Below are positions 58,251 to 64,000 of a stretch of DNA of 64,000 nt, piece by piece. The stretch is taken from positions 372,001 through 436,000 of the forward strand of contig NW_027043838.1 in the NCBI RefSeq assembly GCF_037102585.1, read 5' to 3'. Position 1 is the stretch's first letter; the number at the start of each line of letters is the position of its first letter. Made by a program: the position numbers and the translations under genes. The notes below the pieces were generated by a model. The model did not search any database. It was not told the DNA's origin and saw only the letters and a list, made by a program, of their open reading frames with translations. This DNA is from Saccharomycopsis crataegensis. Its lineage: Eukaryota > Ascomycota > Saccharomycetes > Ascoideales > Saccharomycopsidaceae.

Positions 58251-59774
58251 TCAGTGATGATGTAGCCTTGCACCAGAAATGATTTCATCCCAATCAGATT
58301 TTATGATACAGAATGTCTGTGTAATTGATAAAAAGGCTAATCCAAGTGATAAACCGCACCAAAAACCAAACAATTTGTACTTCAAATAGAATCCAAAATA
58401 CAATTCAAGGATCAAGCCAACTACGTAGTAACTGACAAAGCTTAAAATTCCCCCAATGCGCTGTCTTCCTTGAGCTCTTAGAACTGCCGCAGAGCAAATG
58501 TTGAAACCACAATCTAACATTTGGAAAATTGCCACAATGATTAAGCAATTGCTGATGATTTGCCCCAATTCTAAATCTCCATCGGCAAAATAGCGGGCGA
58601 TATAATTTCTAGTAAAGAAAATAATCAGGAAATTCAGGAATCCTAAACAAATGGCAATGGAATAGAGACACCTGGTGGCCATGATTGCCGATCTCTTGTT
58701 GCCTGAACCAATATAGTTACCGATTCTCATCGAACCTACAACCCCAACTGCGAAAGGAATGGTGAAAAAATAATTGCTGTAGGTTGCAGTGACAGATTGT
58801 GCTGCCAATTGAAAAACGTCAAATTGTGCCACCATGACGGTGATTATCTGAAATGCAAAGGTCTCGGATAAGGTCATGATGGCCCCATAGATATTCAACC
58901 TGATTAGGCCTCCTAGGTCATGAAAAATGTCTGACCTGTTGATTTTAACCCAACATTTTGACCCATTGACAAATCGGATATATAGGCCAAGTAAGATCGC
59001 CATTAGCCAATAACTGATGACCGAAGCGATTGGGGAGCCAATGTAACCTATCCCGAATGTGTCACTGAGAATCAAGGCATAATTGAGACATAAATTAATT
59101 GGAACAACGATCGACAATATGTAAATCACCGCATTAAAAATCCCTTGAGCCTGAATAAATCTTTTACCATTTTCATAGAAGATGAATGCCGGGGCTTCCA
59201 AGAACATGATGTGGAAATAGATGGTGGCCAATTCGATAATTCTGTTATTGTGAACAAAAAGACGCAACACTTTATCCATATTAATCCAAAGAATACTTAA
59301 AGGAACAAACAATATCATTGACAAGACGACATTTTTTTGGAAATACAATCCCACTAAGTGATACTGTTTTGCACCGTATGATTGTGAACAAATTGTGTCA
59401 ATGGCGGTGGCCATCCCCATGAAAATCGATGGCCCTGTGATGTAATAAGTGGTCATCGCCAAGGCGTTTGCCGCTAACTCTTCTTTACCTAAATGGCTGA
59501 CAAAGAACACGGGAAAGGCATTGATACAGTACTGTAGGAGGAATCCAGCACAGTTGGGAATCGAATTTCTGGCAATGTAACTGAGCTCCTCGGCGTAGGT
59601 TGTCTCTTGTACGTATTGCTGATTCTCATGAAGATCTTCCTGAGAGTAGTCATCCCTGATACTATCATAAGAAGCTATTGTGTGTTGATTTAAAAGCTGC
59701 TCTTCTTCTAATGATTCCCCGTCATTTTTCTTTGGGATCATTTTACTGGATAGCATAGATGTTTGGTTATGCAC
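58251..59774 (-). CDS. MATE-family multidrug/ethionine-type efflux transporter (Erc1-like)
   Basis: 507 residues with about 12 membrane segments in two pseudo-repeats. MATE signatures: NAFPVFFVSHLGKEELAANALAM (TM1-TM2), MGMATAIDTICSQSYGAKQYHLVGLYFQ (the conserved GxxxALDTLxxQAxGA-like block), PAFIFYENGKRFIQAQGI, and in the second half PFAVGVVGSMRIGNYIGSGN and ICSAAVLRAQGRQRIGG. MATE proteins export cationic drugs or metabolites using an ion gradient. Yeast relatives include Erc1 (ethionine resistance) on the vacuole. The polar N-terminal 60 residues carry an acidic region and a potential dileucine signal (EEEQLL). The substrate and membrane cannot be read. The first of three nearby Met codons is used; M7 or M12 are possible starts. 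Confidence 0.92.
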   Translation of the reverse strand: MHNQTSMLSSKMIPKKNDGESLEEEQLLNQHTIASYDSIRDDYSQEDLHENQQYVQETTYAEELSYIARNSIPNCAGFLLQYCINAFPVFFVSHLGKEELAANALAMTTYYITGPSIFMGMATAIDTICSQSYGAKQYHLVGLYFQKNVVLSMILFVPLSILWINMDKVLRLFVHNNRIIELATIYFHIMFLEAPAFIFYENGKRFIQAQGIFNAVIYILSIVVPINLCLNYALILSDTFGIGYIGSPIASVISYWLMAILLGLYIRFVNGSKCWVKINRSDIFHDLGGLIRLNIYGAIMTLSETFAFQIITVMVAQFDVFQLAAQSVTATYSNYFFTIPFAVGVVGSMRIGNYIGSGNKRSAIMATRCLYSIAICLGFLNFLIIFFTRNYIARYFADGDLELGQIISNCLIIVAIFQMLDCGFNICSAAVLRAQGRQRIGGILSFVSYYVVGLILELYFGFYLKYKLFGFWCGLSLGLAFLSITQTFCIIKSDWDEIISGARLHHH

Positions 59775-60568
59775 ACAATATTAGTGACATTTATCGTAGA
59801 TGAGCCAGCGGAGTTAGAGCAAAACCAAAGGAGAAAGAAGTATATAAGAATTTTTTTTTTTTTTTTTTGCTTTCTTCTACCTACGAACGTTCCCGGGACA
59901 ATTCCTTCATGACGTATAAATATATATATAAATAAAAGGTATAAAAATTTCCGATTGTGAGAAGCCTTAATCAAGTAATTGATGCGATAAAGGGCCTGTC
60001 GCAAAACTTGTCTAATAAACCTTAGGGAAAAAATGCGGCGAAAAAAGCAAAGGAAAATATTCTCTCTTTATTTTTTTCTTTCTCTGTAGGTACGGCTTTT
60101 TCCTTTTTCTTTTTCCTTTTTCTTATAATTATTCCCCTTTTTGTATTCCTGTTTATCAATTTATTCATGAACAATTCATAGATTGATTGCACTTCTCACC
60201 CTGGGAAAGTTTTTTTGCACCTTGTCTTCGTTGGGTAACACAATTCAAAACTGTGTACGCTGCTAACAATAATACTACTGCACATATCAAAGGCTACACT
60301 CAAAGATTCCTTCAAAACTTTTCTTTGTCAAAAGAAAAAAAAAAAGGCTACTATCTATTGATGCTTATATAATATATTAACCTACTACAACTTGCACAAA
60401 CAATTCACACTAAACTACCAGTTTTCACCATGAATCACTAAAACTCACCCTTCATCAAAGAAAATAAGAAACAGCAAAATGATGCTCCAATCATAACAAT
60501 CATCACAAGCCCCACAAAAAGCTTTCCAGTTTTCTAAGATTTCTCGCAAAAATTTACCCTTTGTAGCC
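59775..60568. other. MATE-gene promoter and GLE2 3' flank
   Basis: No gene seen. T-tract at 59850-59868; CTTTTTCCTTTTTC repeats (about 60096-60124); ATATATATAAATA near 59920-59933 could be a TATA element for the MATE gene. Confidence 0.5.
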
Positions 60569-61615
60569 TTAGCTCTTTCTCTTGACCTCTTCGTCCTTTA
60601 CTGCATGAATCTTGATCCCCACTGGATTATCCGGTTTGCTGTAAGTATAACCTTTAGACCAGTCATAACCAATAGCATAGGCAAATATCGAACCGTTATT
60701 ATTGAAGTTGGCTGCCGTTATTGGCGTGCCAATAGACTGGTACGATTTCAATCTATGTTTCGAATCCTTATCCCAGAACGACAAGTTCCCTTCAGAACCT
60801 GCAGTGACAAACGTCCCTTGCACAGGATGGAAGCAGATTTGATTCAATGAGTAAAGTCTGTTTTTTGTTCTTCCTCTATCCGTAACATTTTCCCGATGGC
60901 ATTTGAAGGAGAACGCCTTCTTTTGATTTTCATCGCTAACATATTGCACCGAAAGTCTTCCTTCAATCGACCCCACAGCATACCCATCTCCTTCAACAAA
61001 ACAAGATATTGACTTCGTCTGCCATTTCAATGGTGATGTAGTTTCTTTAAATTTAACCGTTGGATTATCCAAATTTATTATCACAAATTTCTTTTCAGCG
61101 GTACCACAAACCAACAATTTTCTACGAGTATCCATCACATAACATCTCTCTGGTAATTCAATAGTAGAAACAGGGTTTGGACTTCTCATATCCCAATATT
61201 TCAACGTCTTGTCCCATGATCCACTTACAATCACCGGGGTGTTACTATTCCCACATTCCGCGAACCTCACCACCGAAACCGGTTCATTATGGGCTCCTAT
61301 TTGTGTAGACTGACCAGAAGCAACATCGTACAATTTAACCGCCTTGTCACACCCACCGCTAACAATCTTAGTACCATCACCAGTCCATCTGGTACTCAAT
61401 ACTGGTCCTTGATGTTCGTACATCGCTTTGCCTTGCGAGCTACCATCACCCATGATTTGATAAACTCTCACTTTGGAATCCCATGACGATACCGACAAAA
61501 ACTCTCCCTGTGATGAGAATGCCAAGTCTGAGACCGTATCTTCTGGAGGATTGGCTAAGTCAATATCATTTAATGGTGGTGTGGTTGTCGAACTCGCGGT
61601 CCTTCCAAATGACAT
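60569..61615 (-). CDS. GLE2: Gle2/Rae1 WD40 nuclear pore and mRNA export factor
   Basis: 348 residues, a seven-bladed WD40 propeller with little else. The start MSFGRTASSTTT leads to NPPEDTVSDLAFSSQGEFLSVSSWDSKVRVYQI, the characteristic first blade of Gle2/Rae1. Other diagnostic pieces are HQGPVLSTRWTGDGTKIVSGGCDKAVKLYD, VSGSWDKTLKYWDMRSPNP, ERCYVMD, and NQICFHPVQGTFVTAGSEG with ANFNNNGSIFAYAIGYDWSKG near the end. Gle2 binds the GLEBS motif of the Nup98-type nucleoporin (Nup116 in yeast) and takes part in mRNA export and pore assembly. Length is close to the yeast protein (365). The C-terminus ends in a basic tail. Confidence 0.95.
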   Translation of the reverse strand: MSFGRTASSTTTPPLNDIDLANPPEDTVSDLAFSSQGEFLSVSSWDSKVRVYQIMGDGSSQGKAMYEHQGPVLSTRWTGDGTKIVSGGCDKAVKLYDVASGQSTQIGAHNEPVSVVRFAECGNSNTPVIVSGSWDKTLKYWDMRSPNPVSTIELPERCYVMDTRRKLLVCGTAEKKFVIINLDNPTVKFKETTSPLKWQTKSISCFVEGDGYAVGSIEGRLSVQYVSDENQKKAFSFKCHRENVTDRGRTKNRLYSLNQICFHPVQGTFVTAGSEGNLSFWDKDSKHRLKSYQSIGTPITAANFNNNGSIFAYAIGYDWSKGYTYSKPDNPVGIKIHAVKDEEVKRKS

Positions 61616-62844
61616 TATGAAGCTTGATTTTTTATTAAATTCTGAATGAACAACGCAATTGGAACACTAATGAGAAATATATGAAGTCACAAAATGATTA
61701 TTAATGTGCTCTGAGGAAATTGATCGAAAAAAAATAAGATTTCCACGAGAATCTATCGCTGTTTGTGCACCGTCAATTGCTATGTAATAAAAGATCTTAT
61801 AGAAATGTTGAGATGTTCGATCAGTTCGTATTGCTATGATGATGTGATGAAGATATACTGCAAAAAAAAAACAAGAACCAAAAAAAAAAAAAAAAAAATT
61901 GAGACGGTAAACCTTGCCGGAAGAGATACCCTGATGTGTACCGTACAGGTTCTACATATGTTCCTCAAGAGGACAACATTGTTATATGAAAGCTTTGCAT
62001 TATGAATAACAAAAAACTAAGGAAAGTTGAACTTTAAGTTATACAGGAAAGTTATCAATTTACTTTTTTTTTAAAAAAAAAATTAGGACAAACAAATACA
62101 CTGAAAAAAAATGAGCAGCCAAATAAAACACAAGCTAATTAATCAATTAATCTTAATATAACCGACTATTCACCCAAACCACAAAAAATATTACCATGAA
62201 AGTTTCCAGAAAATTCCAAACTCACTCAAATCTGTTCTAATAAAAATTTGAAGCCTTTCCAGCCCTGGTTGTAAGAGATTTTAAAAAAAAAGGGCATGGG
62301 GGGAGAGAAATCAGCAAGAAAGGGAAAGGTAATGCACACATACAAATAAAAATACAAATTAGAAGGAAAAGAAGTAAGAGCTATCAAACACTTCTATGAA
62401 AAGAAAGCGATTCATTCATAGATTTTCAGTCAATAAAAAGAAATCAAGGTCCAAAAATGACAAATCAAAAAAAAACATTTAAAAAATAATTTCATCATAC
62501 CAAAAACAAAAGATAAAACAACCAGACACTAAAACAAGCACGATAATATTACACACAATGAAACCGAAACCAAAAAAAACCTGGAAAAAGAGCGAGATTA
62601 CCACACGCTGCCTGATACTAATGAAACTGAATAGCCCGTTATAACAAAAATTTTCCAGTAAGAGCCAATATATTCAAAATTTGCGTCATCACATATGATG
62701 ATACCACTAATTGACAAGCTTCTAACATCCAGAATTCTGAAGTACAAAAGAAAAAGAACCAAACAAATATAACCAAGGGAAAATAAAAACTGGCAATCGA
62801 AAAAAAAAAAAAAAAGATAGTCCAAATATAGCACTCAAAATATT
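61616..62844. other. GLE2 promoter and long 3' flank of the Flo8-like gene
   Basis: 1.2 kb of very A-rich DNA (on the plus strand) without a gene. Poly(A) runs at 61861-61900, 62070-62080 and 62799-62814. The T-rich sense of the neighbour suggests a long 3' UTR. Antisense frames here are low complexity. Confidence 0.5.
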
Positions 62845-64000
62845 TCATTGCATATCTTGGTTCCAATCATTATTGTCGAAATAAAAGCCGAGATCAAATC
62901 CATTTTCATTAAACATGAATTCGTCAGAATTGAAATCGCCATGCGCCTGCAGTTGCAGGGCTTGGGATTGTTCCTGGTTCCCATTAAATTGACTGGTTTC
63001 ATCTCTTTGTTGTTGGCGTTGAGAGGCAGTGTCAATTGATGTACCCAAAAGTTCATGTTTGCCATTATTCACCACAATAGTGTTCTTCTTAGTACTTTTT
63101 GTTTTAGGGTCCAACTTCGACGACTGCTTTGTATCTCGTTTTTTATTAGAATGATAAATAGATGTGGCTGAAGGCTTTCTTTTGCCAGAAGCTGCCGGAA
63201 TTGTTGATAGGGTTGGTGTATCACGACCACTTTTCCCAGTATTGGGGGCACCCACATCATTAGCGGCAATACTCATTATTGGTGTCAAAGGATCTGCGGG
63301 AGATGAAGATTCAGGGTCAGCAGTTACAGCGGCAGTCTTTTTCTTCCTTGGTTTCCTCTTCTTACCGGAGCTGGTGACAACTGTAGCAGTTGTGGTAGTT
63401 TCAAGTCTATTATCTTTGTCATCAATTTTGTCCTCCAAAGATTCTCCATCCAAAGCATTATTAATTTCTTCTATTTTAACCAGCAGTTTTGTAGTACCAT
63501 CATTTTTCTTATCATTTTCTGGTAGTTGACCAACATTCAAATTATTATCTACAAACGCAGTTCCTTGAACAGGTTTATCATTTTTGAAAACCTCCAAATT
63601 CTTCTTGTTTCGGCGCTCTAGAATAATTAATTGTAGCTGATAATCCCTTAGTACGCTCATTTTATTATCCATCACTTGATTTCCTGTGAGCAGATTACTA
63701 GCACCAACCTCGTCGCCTTGTTTACTAAATTGCTGGTTTGAAGCAGATAAAGGTCTTTTAGAGTCACTAGGGCCACTTTCCTCATTATTTAACTCTTTGA
63801 TATTTTGCTGCTGCTGCTTGCCACTTGCATCATCGCTATCAAAGGACCTTGCACTCGGAAGAGGGGCCATGTTCGATGAGCCATTCAATGCTTGACCATG
63901 CTGCGCCATAACTTGGGAAGGATGAGCTGACAAGGAAGGTTGTTGAGGAAGGTATTGATGACTTAGCATAGTTATTGGGGGTTGTTGGATAGGAGGCGAG
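62845..64000 (-). CDS. Flo8/Mss11-like Gln-rich transcription regulator, C-terminal part
   Basis: The frame is open to the right window edge (in-frame codons for SPPIQQPPIT precede the first internal Met), so the N-terminus, where a LisH domain would lie, is outside. Visible are at least 384 residues. A Gln/Pro/Ser-rich region comes first, then VLRDYQLQLIILERRNKKNL (about 130 residues from the edge). This resembles the ALxDYQMQLMxLEQQNKKRL motif of fungal Flo8/SomA regulators. A long disordered Ser/Thr/Lys-rich region follows with the basic motif GKKRKPRKKK, and an acidic/aromatic C-terminal end (DEFMFNENGFDLGFYFDNND) fit for an activation domain. Flo8 and Mss11 drive adhesion and filamentation downstream of cAMP-PKA. 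The call is by motif resemblance; any other Gln-rich activator is possible. Confidence 0.45.
   Translation of the reverse strand, partial: SPPIQQPPITMLSHQYLPQQPSLSAHPSQVMAQHGQALNGSSNMAPLPSARSFDSDDASGKQQQQNIKELNNEESGPSDSKRPLSASNQQFSKQGDEVGASNLLTGNQVMDNKMSVLRDYQLQLIILERRNKKNLEVFKNDKPVQGTAFVDNNLNVGQLPENDKKNDGTTKLLVKIEEINNALDGESLEDKIDDKDNRLETTTTATVVTSSGKKRKPRKKKTAAVTADPESSSPADPLTPIMSIAANDVGAPNTGKSGRDTPTLSTIPAASGKRKPSATSIYHSNKKRDTKQSSKLDPKTKSTKKNTIVVNNGKHELLGTSIDTASQRQQQRDETSQFNGNQEQSQALQLQAHGDFNSDEFMFNENGFDLGFYFDNNDWNQDMQ

Noticed and set aside
1-64000. CRISPR array, prophage or bacterial operon structure
   Set aside because: No regularly spaced repeats or bacterial gene signals; all recognised genes are fungal nuclear genes.

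Overview
This is a nuclear chromosome segment from a budding yeast, most likely of the CTG-Ser (Candida/Debaryomyces-type) clade. It is AT-rich with long poly(A/T) tracts and compact, mostly intronless genes. The few introns have GTATGT/GTAAGT/GTTAGT donors and (T)ACTAAC branch points. In-frame CTG codons are scarce. In DNA2, two CTG codons (12032-12034 and 12050-12052, minus strand) lie in a helicase segment where related helicases commonly carry Ser (GL-S-x-SLF), which fits CTG read as Ser. Proteins quoted here with CTG as Leu should be read with that in mind. I cannot name the species.

Layout, left to right: the 3' end of KGD2; a Fig1-like membrane protein; an F-box protein; a GH72 glucanosyltransferase with three introns; the splicing factor PRP4; then a run of minus-strand genes made of the polo kinase CDC5, the nuclease-helicase DNA2, the remodeller CHD1 and the coenzyme Q kinase COQ8. 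COQ8 is divergent from NAB2 (poly(A)-RNA binding). MED31 (spliced, with an awkward junction) and the DASH subunit DUO1 follow. Next comes a possible nitrogen-scavenging group: a secreted aspartyl protease, a Dal5/Seo1-type permease and a spliced 5-oxoprolinase (OXP1). The last two are divergent across a promoter crowded with GATA motifs. Then come a large FUSC/Bre4-type membrane protein, the peroxisomal acyl-CoA synthetase PCS60, a MedA-like DUF7082 regulator with a 2.1 kb upstream region, a ubiquitin-like-domain protein, and a 1066-residue low-complexity orphan.

The right part has a 2.8 kb gene-poor stretch with a possible old solo LTR, a tRNA-His(GTG), the divergent histone pair HTA/HTB, a MATE transporter, the nuclear pore protein GLE2, and the C-terminal part of a Flo8/Mss11-like regulator that runs off the right edge.

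Most genes are ordinary housekeeping genes. The parts worth a second look are regulatory: a shared AAAAGGTAAACAA element upstream of CDC5, the Fig1-like gene and the 1066-residue orphan; MCB/SCB-like sites at DNA2 and the histone pair; and the GATA-rich permease/oxoprolinase promoter. Structural oddities are the GH72 introns, the MED31 junction and the one-disulfide protease. I see no CRISPR array, no intact transposon and no clearly new enzymatic system.
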